Shown here: piece after piece, positions 7,560 through 17,047 of the stretch
Layout: each line of letters opens with the position of its first letter
Numbering within the stretch: the first letter of the stretch is position 1
Assembly: GCA_033764445.1 (NCBI GenBank)
Contig: JANRIZ010000089.1
Location: 1-34,823, forward strand
Origin: JANRIZ01 sp033764445
GTDB taxonomy: Bacteria > Verrucomicrobiota > Verrucomicrobiia > JAWXBN01
DNA: 34,823 bases
Direction of reading: 5' to 3'
Notes under the pieces: generated by a model
What the model was told of the DNA's origin: nothing
The model's input: only the letters and a program-made list of their open reading frames with translations
Database searches by the model: none
Position numbers and translations under genes: made by a program

Positions 7560-8979
7560 GGTCGCACGCTCCCTTTTCATCCTCAGGGCGGCGGCGGCGG
7601 CTCCTGAACCATTTGCGGAATTCCCCGCCCCGCCACTCGGGCAGAATCCGGGCGCTGTTCCAACGTTGGAATTCCGGCACGGGCACCAGTTCGGGTGGAA
7701 TGTAATCCAAGGCCTTCCCCGCCGTGAGCGCCGTTTTCCACAACATCGGCTGACTGGCCATGATCGCCCAGGGGGCCATCGGCGGCGACCCGGGGGAGGC
7801 CACATGTTCCTGCTTGGCCTTGTCCCGCAATTTGAGCAGGAGATCGGGAATGGGAATGTTCACGGGACAAACCTCGTTGCAGGCCCCGCACAGGCTCGAG
7901 GCCTTGGGCAAATCCGCCATCTCCGGAAAATCCTTTCCCGCCAGCAGCGGCGACAACACGGCCCCGACGGGTCCGGGATACACACTGCGGTATCCGTGTC
8001 CGGAGGCCTGACGATACACGGGGCAGACGTTCAGACACGCCCCGCACCGGATGCAGCGGAGGATTTCCCGGCAACGGGAGTCCAACACCTCGGTCCGTCG
8101 GTTATCCAGAAAGATCACATGCATTTCCTCCGGTCCCTCCGGCTGCCGGGGACCCTTGGGTCCGCTGATGAACTCCGTGTACACGGTCAGTTTCTGCCCG
8201 GTGGCGGAACGGGCCAGCAGATTCAGAAAAAGCACCAGGTCACGGTCCCGGGGAATGATCTTTTCGATGCCCACCAGCGCAATATGCATGCGCGTGGCCG
8301 CCAGTGAAAACCGGGAATTGCCCTCGTTGGTCACCAGCACGAGCCGTCCGCTTTCGGCGGAAATGAAATTGGCCCCGGTCAGCCCCACATCGGCGGTCAG
8401 ATATTTCTGACGCAAGAATTTCCGGGCCCGGGCGGTGATCACCTGCGGATCATCGTTGTAGTCCCCGAGACCTTCCCTCTCAAAACTCCGGGCGACCTGG
8501 CGCCGGTTTTTGTGGATGATGGGAGTGACGATGTGGCTGGGGTGATCGTGGTCGATCTGGACAATGTACTCGCCCAGATCCGTCTCCACGGCCTCCTTGC
8601 CGTGGGCCTCCAGATATTTGACCAGTTCGATCTCCTCGGAGACCATGGTCTTGGTCTTGACCATTTTGGTGGCACCGATTTTTTCCATCAGGTCGAGCAC
8701 CATCCTGCAGGCGGTCTCCCCATCGGAGGCCCAATGGACGTGGACACCGTTGGACGTCAGCTTCTCCTCCACCTTCGGGAGATAGGTGTCGAGGTTTTCA
8801 ACCACATGCTGCTTGATGTCCCCCGCAATCTTTCGCATGCGGTCCGGATCCTCAAAATCCCGCCACAGGCTGTCCACCCGCGACTTTGTCTTGAGGGCGG
8901 AGGCGTTGTGGACGGAGTGCCGCACCTCGTCGGTCAGGTCCTGGGCAAAATTGTCGATTTTCTGGACGCTGTCGATCAT
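7549..8979 (-). CDS. lutB: LutB/YkgF iron-sulfur protein of lactate utilisation
   Basis: A 476-residue protein with an N-terminal LUD domain (about 60-280, including TGANFISAESGRLVLVTNEG) and a C-terminal ferredoxin-like part. The latter carries two clusters, CIRCGACLNVCP (309-320) and CGACNEVCP (364-372), each able to help hold a [4Fe-4S] centre. It probably passes electrons from lactate through the LutABC complex. ATG 8979 overlaps the lutA stop as ATGA, the usual sign of translational coupling. The longer frame upstream overlaps lutA and is not coding. The last 25 residues are basic (FRSRRRRPEDEK). Confidence 0.94.
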   Translation of the reverse strand: MIDSVQKIDNFAQDLTDEVRHSVHNASALKTKSRVDSLWRDFEDPDRMRKIAGDIKQHVVENLDTYLPKVEEKLTSNGVHVHWASDGETACRMVLDLMEKIGATKMVKTKTMVSEEIELVKYLEAHGKEAVETDLGEYIVQIDHDHPSHIVTPIIHKNRRQVARSFEREGLGDYNDDPQVITARARKFLRQKYLTADVGLTGANFISAESGRLVLVTNEGNSRFSLAATRMHIALVGIEKIIPRDRDLVLFLNLLARSATGQKLTVYTEFISGPKGPRQPEGPEEMHVIFLDNRRTEVLDSRCREILRCIRCGACLNVCPVYRQASGHGYRSVYPGPVGAVLSPLLAGKDFPEMADLPKASSLCGACNEVCPVNIPIPDLLLKLRDKAKQEHVASPGSPPMAPWAIMASQPMLWKTALTAGKALDYIPPELVPVPEFQRWNSARILPEWRGGEFRKWFRSRRRRPEDEKGACDHAH

Positions 8980-9752
8980 ATCAGTCCCCCACCCCTGAGC
9001 GCATTGCGCAGGACCTCGGCAATGTGCAGCCGCGGAATCCCCAGCCGGGCCTTGTCCACAATGCCGCCCAGGTGGAGAAGGCAGCCCATGTCGCCGGAAA
9101 CCAGGTAGTCGGGCCTTTGGTCCCCGATGTTTCCAAGCTTCGCCTCCCCCATGCGCCCGGAAATGTAGGGAAAGGTCACCGAAAAGGTCCCTCCAAACCC
9201 GCAACACTGTTCGTCCTCACCAAAGGGCAGCACCTCCAACCCCGCGATGCTTTTGAATAGCTCCCGGGCGGCGGGCCCGCTGAGGGTCCCCCGGGAATGG
9301 CAGGAACGGTGAAAGGCGATCCGCGCCTCGAACTTCCCGGGCCAGGTCCGGACCCCGAGTCCGTTGTAGATGTAGTCGGTCAGTTCCCACGATCTGAGGG
9401 CCAGCTGCTCGGCGCGTTCCCGGTCGTGCTCGCCCTCAAACTCCATGGGCGCCCCGTGAAAGAGCATGGCGGCACAGGACCCGGAGGGAACGACAATGCA
9501 CTCCTCCCCGGCAAACACGTCCATGGTGTGGCGGACCACCTTGCGCGAGGCGGGCCAGTCTCCCCCGTTGAAGGCGGGCTGCCCGCAGCAGGTCTGGGCT
9601 TCGGGAAACTCGATCTCGCAGCCGAGATATTCCAGCACCTCCACGGTGGCCTTGGCAACCTCGTCAAAAAACGAGTCGCACAGACAGGTGGCCATCAACT
9701 TGACCTTTTTATTCCGGGGGGCGGGACGGTGGTGGAGGTGTTCCAAAAGCAT
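8976..9752 (-). CDS. lutA: LutA/YkgE (Fe)-S oxidoreductase of lactate utilisation
   Basis: A 258-residue protein of the CCG-domain family (heterodisulfide reductase subunit B-like). Two CCG motifs are present, CCGQPAFN (about 55-62) and CCGFGGTFS, with a further Cys in PSGSC and an FHRSCHSR motif before the second. The segment ATCLCDSFFDEVA near the start is typical of LutA. With LutB and LutC it oxidises L-lactate to pyruvate. An AGGA seven bases before ATG 9752 is a good ribosome binding site. The PHP gene ends 62 bases upstream, so lutABC may be transcribed with it or from its own promoter. No lactate permease is nearby. Confidence 0.94.
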   Translation of the reverse strand: MLLEHLHHRPAPRNKKVKLMATCLCDSFFDEVAKATVEVLEYLGCEIEFPEAQTCCGQPAFNGGDWPASRKVVRHTMDVFAGEECIVVPSGSCAAMLFHGAPMEFEGEHDRERAEQLALRSWELTDYIYNGLGVRTWPGKFEARIAFHRSCHSRGTLSGPAARELFKSIAGLEVLPFGEDEQCCGFGGTFSVTFPYISGRMGEAKLGNIGDQRPDYLVSGDMGCLLHLGGIVDKARLGIPRLHIAEVLRNALRGGGLI

Positions 9753-9814
9753 AGTCGTTTCCTAAATAAACACGCTCACGCCCGGCCCGCAACCCCAATG
9801 TGTCCCTGTCCGGC

Positions 9815-10657
9815 TCACACACCACCCGCGGGGGGCACGGGAGTCCTCCTGCGACGCAGCATCCTCTCGCACTCCTCCAGCGGAAACCGCACATGCCCGA
9901 GCAACACATGGCCCTTGGTCATGCCATGACAGTCGGACCCGCCGGTCTGGCTCAGACCCAGTTCCGCCGCCATGCGCCGATACTTGCGCACGGCGGATTC
10001 GTCGTGGCTGACATGGACGACCTCGATCCCGCCCAATCCCTCGCGGACCATGTTGCCAATGGAGGAATCCACCCGGGCGAGTGCCGGATGCGCCAATACG
10101 GCCACCCCGCCGGCATCATTGATCAGTCCGATGGCCCGCGCCGTGGTCAGCCGGGGTTTGTCCACATACGCGGGTCCGTCATTTCCCAGATACTTTGCAA
10201 AGGCCTCATCAACGGTGTTCACAACCTTCAGGGCCACCAGCGCCATCCCCACATGCGGACGGCCCAGGCTGCCGGTCCCGCCGGTGGCCAGCACGTCCTC
10301 GACGGTGATCCGTATGCCCAGGTTCTGAAGGCGCGAAACCATCCGCCCGATGCGGTCCTTGCGGTTTTTCCTTTGCAGGACCATCTCCCGGCACAGGTTG
10401 TCGTTCCGGGGATCAAAATCATACCCGAGCACATGCACTTCGCGATTGCCGATCTGGGCGGTGATCTCGATGCCCGAGAGGCTCCGCAGCCCGGCCTTCC
10501 GCGCGGCCTCGTGGAAACGCGGCAGTCCGTCCACGGTATCGTGATCGGTGAGGGCCAGCAGGGAAAAGTTTTTGCTCCGGCCCAGCGCCACAATCTCCTC
10601 GGGGGTGTGGGTGCCATCCGAAAAGACGGAATGAAGGTGGAGGTCGCAGCTTTCCAT
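9815..10657 (-). CDS. PHP-domain phosphoesterase (RNase AM/YciV-like)
   Basis: A 280-residue metal-dependent phosphoesterase of the PHP family. It starts with DLHLHSVFSDG (metal-binding HxH, H7 and H9), followed by LLALTDHDTVDG (about 36-47), GIEITAQ, VHVLGYDFD, VLAHPAL and a C-terminal GGSDCHG. This layout matches the YciV/RNase AM group, which removes nucleotides from 5' ends or acts on 3',5'-bisphosphate nucleotides. The substrate here is not provable by eye. The C-terminal 20 residues are basic and proline-rich. It starts 11 bases after the ccsA stop, so it is probably the last gene of the cytochrome c set or a bridge to the lut operon. Confidence 0.9.
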   Translation of the reverse strand: MESCDLHLHSVFSDGTHTPEEIVALGRSKNFSLLALTDHDTVDGLPRFHEAARKAGLRSLSGIEITAQIGNREVHVLGYDFDPRNDNLCREMVLQRKNRKDRIGRMVSRLQNLGIRITVEDVLATGGTGSLGRPHVGMALVALKVVNTVDEAFAKYLGNDGPAYVDKPRLTTARAIGLINDAGGVAVLAHPALARVDSSIGNMVREGLGGIEVVHVSHDESAVRKYRRMAAELGLSQTGGSDCHGMTKGHVLLGHVRFPLEECERMLRRRRTPVPPAGGV

Positions 10658-10668
10658 GGGATTTTCTC

Positions 10669-12357
10669 TCAGTCCCGGACGGGGTCGGCGGGAGAAGGGC
10701 CTGTGCGATACACCTGGATTCCCCAGGTCATGAATGCCAGCTGCACGACCACGTAGGTGATCACATACTCCAGTCCGCCCGCCCCGACTCCATAACTGTG
10801 CAATCCCACGCCGAGAAGAAAATTCACGCCGTACCAGGCCATCACCACGGACATGAATCCGGCCACGGACCCGACGGCCAGGCCGAAACCCGACCACGCC
10901 CCGGCAATCCGCCCGTGCAGGACGGCCAAAAACACAAGCAGGGTGACCAGGGCCCAGGTTTCCTTGGGGTCCCAGTCCCAGAACCGTCCCCACGAATAGT
11001 TGGCCCAGACGCCGCCCAGAATGGTGCCGGAGGCGAGGAGAAACACGCCGATCTGGATGGTCCGATAGATGAATGTGTACAACTCGGAAGGGACCCGGTG
11101 TCCCTTGGAAAAAATCAGATATCCAAACACGATATTGGCCAGCATCGCCGCAAGGGCAAAGGCCCCGTAACTGGATACAATCGGCAAAACATGGATGATC
11201 AGCCAGAACTGGCTCTGCAACACGGGGACCAGGGGCTGGATGGACCCGTCCAGGATCGCGGGCAGCGAATCCGCCAGATACAGCATGACGACGGTGATGG
11301 GGATCGAGGCGATGAAATAATACCGTTTCCGGTAGATGGCCTCCAGGACGATGGCAAAAACCGAGGAGATGAAGGCCATCCAGATGACCGTCTCATACAT
11401 GTTGCTGACCGGGGGCCGCCCCGAAATGAGCACCCGGCACACAAAACCGAAACCTTGTGCGAGCAATCCCACCCCCACCAGTCCCCAGGCCAGGCCATAC
11501 CCGCCCCGCCGCTGCCAGACGGTCGTCGCCAACAACACGATCCCGGCCAGCAGATACAGGACCCAGGCGAGGCGGAAGGGATGGAGCTTCTGGTACAGGA
11601 CTTCCAGCCCGATCAACCCGTGCGAAACCTTTGTCCCAACGGTCAGACCCCGCATCTCCCGCGCAAAAGTCTGCGCATTCTGCTCAAAGGACCGGGGGTC
11701 GATGCCGGTCTCCGGGGCGGCGTTGACCTGACCGACCAGTTCCAGGAAGGGTTTGAAGAGGGCCTGTTTCCGCGCGGGGTCGGCCCCGGATTTCGCAAAT
11801 TGCGGCAGGGTCAGCCACCGGTTGGATTCCGCATTTTGCGGCGGGACGATGGTGAAGACGTCGCCCTGCAGGAGGCTTTCCCACAGGTGCAGCCGGTTGG
11901 CGACATTGTTGACCTCGCGCTGCATTTTGTCGAATCGCGGATTGCGTTCCCGGGCACGCAGCTTCTGGTTTTCCGCGAACTTTTTCCGGAACACCTCGTT
12001 GCCGGCGATCTCGTGAATGGCAAACATTTTGCGGGTGGGGTCCAGTCCCATCTCCTCGCGCAGCGGGGCATGGTCGACGAGAATGATCTCCTCGGCGGAC
12101 CACCGGTCGGGATTGGCCCAGATGAGCAGCAGGTTGCGGAGGGCCCCCTGTCGGTAGTCGGCAAAACCGGGTTTGAAGGTTGTCCCTCCGGTCAGCATCT
12201 GGAAGGACTCCTCCGCAAAGGAATACAGGGGCTTGATGCGTCCGCCATTCTGGATGGGAATCCGCTCCAGGTCGGAGAGGTCGGCCCCGGCGGGGATTTC
12301 CGCCCGGAGTGTCACGGTCAGCGCCATCCAAACTGTCATGATCCAGATCATTTTCAT
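10669..12357 (-). CDS. ccsA: Cytochrome c biogenesis protein CcsA (system II haem handling protein)
   Basis: A 562-residue membrane protein. It begins with a signal/anchor helix (MKMIWIMTVWMALTV), followed by a roughly 220-residue extracytoplasmic domain starting IPIQNGGRIKPLYSFAEE. The membrane part runs from about 258, with GRPPVSNMYETVIW at 313-326. The haem-binding WWD motif is WGRFWDWDPKETW (456-468), and conserved His candidates are H389, H481 and H520. CcsA with ResB/CcsB exports haem and attaches it to apocytochromes c. The large N-terminal domain resembles that of fused CcsBA proteins, yet ResB is encoded separately 10 bases upstream. I start at ATG 12357 because translation before it overlaps resB. 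Confidence 0.93.
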   Translation of the reverse strand: MKMIWIMTVWMALTVTLRAEIPAGADLSDLERIPIQNGGRIKPLYSFAEESFQMLTGGTTFKPGFADYRQGALRNLLLIWANPDRWSAEEIILVDHAPLREEMGLDPTRKMFAIHEIAGNEVFRKKFAENQKLRARERNPRFDKMQREVNNVANRLHLWESLLQGDVFTIVPPQNAESNRWLTLPQFAKSGADPARKQALFKPFLELVGQVNAAPETGIDPRSFEQNAQTFAREMRGLTVGTKVSHGLIGLEVLYQKLHPFRLAWVLYLLAGIVLLATTVWQRRGGYGLAWGLVGVGLLAQGFGFVCRVLISGRPPVSNMYETVIWMAFISSVFAIVLEAIYRKRYYFIASIPITVVMLYLADSLPAILDGSIQPLVPVLQSQFWLIIHVLPIVSSYGAFALAAMLANIVFGYLIFSKGHRVPSELYTFIYRTIQIGVFLLASGTILGGVWANYSWGRFWDWDPKETWALVTLLVFLAVLHGRIAGAWSGFGLAVGSVAGFMSVVMAWYGVNFLLGVGLHSYGVGAGGLEYVITYVVVQLAFMTWGIQVYRTGPSPADPVRD

Positions 12358-12367
12358 ATTGTTCCAT

Positions 12368-14272
12368 TCATTGCGACAGGTCCTGTGGTGTTTGGGTCCG
12401 GCCCCGGAGGCGGGGCTTGAGGTAGAACATGGTGAATATCCCCACGGAAATGAGCAGGGACCCGATCCATTTGCAGAGCCAGCCGGGATCGTACAGGACC
12501 TGGTAGGTCGTCCGATCCACATCCGAGGGGTTCCACTGCGCCTGGGAAAACTTGTAGTTGATCCCGGTCCACGGACGCCACCAATCGGCGGGAAAACTGG
12601 CCGGTTGATTCATCCGGATGACCGATGTTTTTGTCTCCCCGGTCTTCATCTCCTCAAAACGGACCCGGCTGATGAAATCCGAGGGGTCGGTGGTCCCCTC
12701 AAAACGCGGGACCTCAAACTCCTCGAGGGTCATCAGAAACGGGAGCGGAAGGGTTTTGAGTCCGAAACCGACACGATGGCTTTGGCCCTTGAGCGGGAGG
12801 GGCTCCACGCTTCCCGAGGCGATCCAGCGGGCCTCACCGACGGTGCCGTCAGGATCGCGCAGATGTGCGCGGAGCCCGGAAATCATTTCCTTCGGGTCCA
12901 TCATCCTGGCACTGGATTCATCGATTTCCCGGACCACGGTGGCCATGATCGCCTCCGGCAGAACACGGACCACACGCGCCTGCCAATCCGCCCAACCCAC
13001 GGCAAAGGAATCGCCCTCCTTGACGGTCCCCGCCGAGGTCGTGTACCCGGCCCGGGTGATGAGATACTCGATGCGGCCCCCCGGCAAGGGGGCGATTTTC
13101 ATCACCGGACGCGGCATACTCTCGGACAGGCGCCCGGTGGGCACGAGAGTGCCCTCCAGACGCACGATGGCAACAGGGTTGTGGGGCTCCCGGGAAACCG
13201 TGGCCGGCTTGCCATTGACCATCCGGAAATCCGGCCAGTAACCGTCCACAAACACCTTCACACCCGGACCCGCCCCGATGTCAACGGACCCTTTGGCATC
13301 AACGGGAAAGATTTTTTCAATCCCGCCGGAGGTGACCGAACGGATGAAAAATCGTCCGCGTTGTCCGGGGTTTTCCAGGAGTTCCAACCGGTGACCGCTG
13401 GGAACGTCGAGGGTGTTGCTGACCACCGGCTCGGTGGGATTCCGGGCAAAAAGCATCTGGACCTCCCGATACGGAAGGCCCTTGGAAAGATCGGTGATCT
13501 TTTTCTGTTCCGGGGTGAATTTCTCAACCATCTCAATTTTGGCCATGCCAAAAAAATTGAAGGAACGTCCGGCGGCGGGCTCCCGGATCAGGCTCACATC
13601 GATCTCCTGCCGCATCATGCCGCTGGAAAATTTCAGTTCGACCCCGGGCACCCCGGCAAATCCCTCGGGGGCAGGCTGGATGGCGGGGACCAGACGCAGA
13701 TTTTCGGTGTACTGTGTGACCACCAGTCGGATCGGGCTGCCGGGAAGAGTCAGCTGACGTGGACGGGCTTCGGAGGGGACACGCACGGAGACATCGAAGG
13801 GGGTCATGTACGTGTCTCCATCGGCGGGACTGTCCATCTGCAGGATGGTTTCATTCAGGATCAGTCGCCCGGAAGGTTCGCCCTTGCGGAGGGTGATGTT
13901 GGCCTCAAAACCCGTCAGGCGTCCAATCATCGCACCGATCAGCAGAATGATGATCCCGGCATGGGTGATGACAAACCCCGTGTGTTTTTTCTGCCAGGGC
14001 CAGCGGGTCAGGGCGGCGCACAGAAGATTCACACACAGCATGACCAGCCACGCCATGAACCAGGGGGCGGCATAAATGTAGGCGTGCGCGACCTTGGAAT
14101 TAAAGCTGCTCTCGCACAGGGTTGCCACCGCAACGGCCAGGGCGATGGTGATCAGCAGAAACACGGCCAGCCGGAGCGAACCCAACCCGTGGACCACCTG
14201 CCAGAAGAGGGACTCCTTCTGGCGCCGGGCAATGACCTCGGTCCGCTGCCGTTCCTCGGAGGGGGCATTCAT
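12368..14272 (-). CDS. resB: ResB/CcsB-like cytochrome c biogenesis protein
   Basis: A 634-residue membrane protein. Four early helices (SLRLAVFLLITIALAVAVAT; APWFMAWLVMLCVNLLCAAL; FVITHAGIIILLIGAMIG) carry the 'GSLRLAV' and 'HAGI' features of ResB. A long extracytoplasmic beta-rich domain (about 120-595) follows, then a last helix (LCKWIGSLLISVGIFTMFY). ResB forms the system II haem lyase with CcsA, which is the next gene. ATG 14272 overlaps the stop of the copper ATPase as ATGA, so the three are almost surely one operon. The extracytoplasmic domain is large for the family. Confidence 0.9.
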   Translation of the reverse strand: MNAPSEERQRTEVIARRQKESLFWQVVHGLGSLRLAVFLLITIALAVAVATLCESSFNSKVAHAYIYAAPWFMAWLVMLCVNLLCAALTRWPWQKKHTGFVITHAGIIILLIGAMIGRLTGFEANITLRKGEPSGRLILNETILQMDSPADGDTYMTPFDVSVRVPSEARPRQLTLPGSPIRLVVTQYTENLRLVPAIQPAPEGFAGVPGVELKFSSGMMRQEIDVSLIREPAAGRSFNFFGMAKIEMVEKFTPEQKKITDLSKGLPYREVQMLFARNPTEPVVSNTLDVPSGHRLELLENPGQRGRFFIRSVTSGGIEKIFPVDAKGSVDIGAGPGVKVFVDGYWPDFRMVNGKPATVSREPHNPVAIVRLEGTLVPTGRLSESMPRPVMKIAPLPGGRIEYLITRAGYTTSAGTVKEGDSFAVGWADWQARVVRVLPEAIMATVVREIDESSARMMDPKEMISGLRAHLRDPDGTVGEARWIASGSVEPLPLKGQSHRVGFGLKTLPLPFLMTLEEFEVPRFEGTTDPSDFISRVRFEEMKTGETKTSVIRMNQPASFPADWWRPWTGINYKFSQAQWNPSDVDRTTYQVLYDPGWLCKWIGSLLISVGIFTMFYLKPRLRGRTQTPQDLSQ

Positions 14273-17019
14273 GATCCGTACCCGATTTCATTTTTGCCAA
14301 ACCCCGGACCGATCCATGCCCCGGACACGCGGGAACCGTGCGTCAAACGCACCCACAGAAAACAGGTCAGGAGCATGCCCAGGATCATGCCTCCGGTCAT
14401 CGCCCCGAACGAAAGGAAAAAGTACCCCTGCGGGTTCATCACGGGAAAGGGGGTCATCAACAGCGCCCCCAGCTCCATGCCCGCCAGCATCCCAAGTCCG
14501 CACGTCAGCAAATGGGCCAGTCGGCGAGGGCCCTCCCGCAAGGCCACAGGCAGTGTGTCGGCCACGAGCATCATGGCCCACAGTCCGCCCGCCATCATGC
14601 CCACCTGCATGAAATTAATCCGGCTCACCACCCCCCAGCCCATGGCGGACTTGGAACAGCCGCACAGACAGACACCCTCACGAATGACCGCGCCAAACCC
14701 GGCATCCATCCACCATCCGGCCAGCATGGCGAGGGTTCCCACCGAAAGCATCCCAAAACACATGCGGGCCGCGTACGCACGGGGCTGATGCACCAGCACG
14801 CCGGGAATCACCAGGGCGAGGGTCAGACTGACCAGCGTCAGCCATCCGTATCCCGGGGCCTCCAAACCTGCCAGGTAGGCCAGAAACGGTCCCTGCAGGG
14901 CAAAGGCAACAGCAAAAAACAGGGTCGCCCGATCCCAGGTCCGGAGGGTGTCTCGCCACTGATGCCATTTTTCGCCCAGGGACCGGGTCTTCTGGAGGTC
15001 CACAACCGGACCCTCCGGGGCGGTGATTTTTTCCCCGAGTCGGAAGGCACGCCAACTGACCAGGACGCTCGACCCCAGCATCAGGACGGCGGCGGCCACG
15101 GGGTGAAGGTGTCCCGAGGCGGCCAGCAAAATGCCCAGGCAGTTGTAAAAGACCGCAAAAAGCATGTTGTTGTGGATGGCGGCCAGGACACGGCGGCTCA
15201 AAAAAACCGCCTGGGAAACGGTCTCCAGGTCCTCCCCGTACAAAACGGCCTGGGCGGACTCCCGGGCGAGGCCGGCCCCACCACCCATGGCAATGCCGGC
15301 ATGGGCGGCGGACAGCGCCAGGGTGTCATTGATGCCATCGCCCACAAAAAGAACCCTGTGTCCGGCGGCCTGGAGTTTTCGGACCTCCTCCCCCTTCTGT
15401 TCCGGGGTCAGTCCGGCCATGACTCCCGGAATGTTCAGCGCCCGGGCATTTTGCTCGCGATCACCGGTCATCACAAAGACCTGCAGACCGGCCTGACGGA
15501 ATCGGCCCAAAACCCTGGGGGTGGACTGGCGGAAGGCCTCACGGAGCGTGGCCAGTCCCTCAAGCCGTCCCCCGACTTTGATGAAAATTTCATGCGAGGC
15601 GGTATCCGTGACCCGCAGTTGTTGACGCAGGGTCTGGGGCTCATCATCAGTGCCAAGCAATCCGGAATTGCCAATCTGAACCTGGTATCGGGTCCCATCG
15701 GACGCCGCCACCTCGGCCGCCACACCCACGCCGGAAAGGAGGGTCAATGGCTTCAGGACCTCAAAATCCTGCCCGCCTTTCCCTGCGGCATCCGGACCTT
15801 GGAATGCCGTGTCAAAGGTCAGGGCCCTTGCCACGGGATGGTGGCTCCGGCTTTGCACGGCGGCAATGAGGGATTTGAGCGTGGATCGCGACAGGGTCCC
15901 GGCACAGACAAAATCCACCACCCGCATGGATTCCTCGCTGAGGGTGCCGGTCTTGTCAAAAACAACGGCATCCACCCTCCCGAGTCGTTCGATGAAATCC
16001 CCGGAGGCGGCCACCAAACCGCGCCGGGCCAGCGCACTGAGCGCACTCCACAATCCAATGGGCGTGGCCAGACCCATGGCGCAGGGACAGGCCACCAGGA
16101 GGACGGAAAGTCCGTACAACAGGCCCCGCTGCCAGTGCTCCGCCCAGGTCCACCCGGCAAAGGTCACCACGGCGATCGCCAGCACGGCGGGCAGAAACCA
16201 TCCGACAATCCGGTCGGCTTCCCGCTCCAAATGCGCCGGATTCCGCCGGGCGGATTCCAGGGAAGCCAGAAGCCGGTCCAGTTTGCGGAGCGTTCCGGGG
16301 ACGGTGGCACGGATTTCCAGCGCCTCATCCAGACACTGGCTGCCGGCCCACACCGGATCCCCGGCCCGTTTGACGACGGGAAACGGTTCCCCGGTCAGGG
16401 GGGTTTCGCGCAGAAAGGCCACGCCGGTGAGAATGTCTCCATCGACGGGAATCCCCTCCCCCGGCACCACCCGGATCCGGTCCCCGGGGACAATGTCACG
16501 CACGGGCACGCGCTCCTCCTGACCGCAGCAGGTGAGCCGGATGCAGGCATCAAACTCCCGTCGCAGGGCCTGTGCCGAGTCCAGGGTGGCACGCTGACGG
16601 CTCTCGGCAATCATGCGTCCAAGTGTGTAGATGCCCACCAGGATGGCCACCACCTCGTAATAGACGCTGCCCGCACCGGTGAGTGTCGCCTGAAGGGAGG
16701 CAAAAAATGCCCCGGCGATCCCGACCAGGAAAAGCTGCTCAAAAACGATCCGTCCCCCCCGCAAATGCCGCCACGACTCGCGTACCAGTGGCAAACCCAG
16801 CAGCAGAAAAACCATGAGGGTGGAAACCGCCAACACGCCATGAATGATCAGTCGGGCCCGGCCTGTGGGAGGGGAAAGACTGACCGCCAGGCTGAAAATC
16901 ATGACCTGGCTGGCCACCAACGCGGCCAGCCCCACCTTGAACCACTCACTTCCACGCACCGATCCCCCGCGGGTTTCAACGGGCTCCTGGGTCTTTTTGG
17001 TGGGGCAGCAGACGGACAT
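14269..17019 (-). CDS. Cu+-type P1B ATPase with a fused C-terminal polytopic membrane domain
   Basis: A 916-residue protein. Residues 1-665 are a P1B-type ATPase with four N-terminal helices. Motifs are TGEP at 209-212, CPC at 311-313, DKTGTLS at 355-361, the HP motif (H394-P395) and GDGIND at 560-565. YN (625-626) lies in helix 7 and M647-x2-SS in helix 8. CPC with YN and MxxSS marks the Cu+ subgroup (CopA/CcoI). No N-terminal HMA domain is present, only a CC pair at residues 4-5. Residues 690-905 add about six membrane helices and a CLCGC motif (784-788), not part of ordinary copper ATPases. The overlap with resB suggests copper supply to cytochrome oxidase or a periplasmic copper protein (CcoI-like), rather than plain detoxification. 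No purine-rich ribosome binding site precedes the ATG. Confidence 0.9.
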   Translation of the reverse strand: MSVCCPTKKTQEPVETRGGSVRGSEWFKVGLAALVASQVMIFSLAVSLSPPTGRARLIIHGVLAVSTLMVFLLLGLPLVRESWRHLRGGRIVFEQLFLVGIAGAFFASLQATLTGAGSVYYEVVAILVGIYTLGRMIAESRQRATLDSAQALRREFDACIRLTCCGQEERVPVRDIVPGDRIRVVPGEGIPVDGDILTGVAFLRETPLTGEPFPVVKRAGDPVWAGSQCLDEALEIRATVPGTLRKLDRLLASLESARRNPAHLEREADRIVGWFLPAVLAIAVVTFAGWTWAEHWQRGLLYGLSVLLVACPCAMGLATPIGLWSALSALARRGLVAASGDFIERLGRVDAVVFDKTGTLSEESMRVVDFVCAGTLSRSTLKSLIAAVQSRSHHPVARALTFDTAFQGPDAAGKGGQDFEVLKPLTLLSGVGVAAEVAASDGTRYQVQIGNSGLLGTDDEPQTLRQQLRVTDTASHEIFIKVGGRLEGLATLREAFRQSTPRVLGRFRQAGLQVFVMTGDREQNARALNIPGVMAGLTPEQKGEEVRKLQAAGHRVLFVGDGINDTLALSAAHAGIAMGGGAGLARESAQAVLYGEDLETVSQAVFLSRRVLAAIHNNMLFAVFYNCLGILLAASGHLHPVAAAVLMLGSSVLVSWRAFRLGEKITAPEGPVVDLQKTRSLGEKWHQWRDTLRTWDRATLFFAVAFALQGPFLAYLAGLEAPGYGWLTLVSLTLALVIPGVLVHQPRAYAARMCFGMLSVGTLAMLAGWWMDAGFGAVIREGVCLCGCSKSAMGWGVVSRINFMQVGMMAGGLWAMMLVADTLPVALREGPRRLAHLLTCGLGMLAGMELGALLMTPFPVMNPQGYFFLSFGAMTGGMILGMLLTCFLWVRLTHGSRVSGAWIGPGFGKNEIGYGS

Positions 17020-17047
17020 GGGGGGGATTCGTATCAGGGGGTTCGCT

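Noticed and set aside
12173..14788. An 871-codon + strand frame opposite resB
   Set aside because: Same reason: antisense shadow of a gene with clear membrane helices and family motifs.
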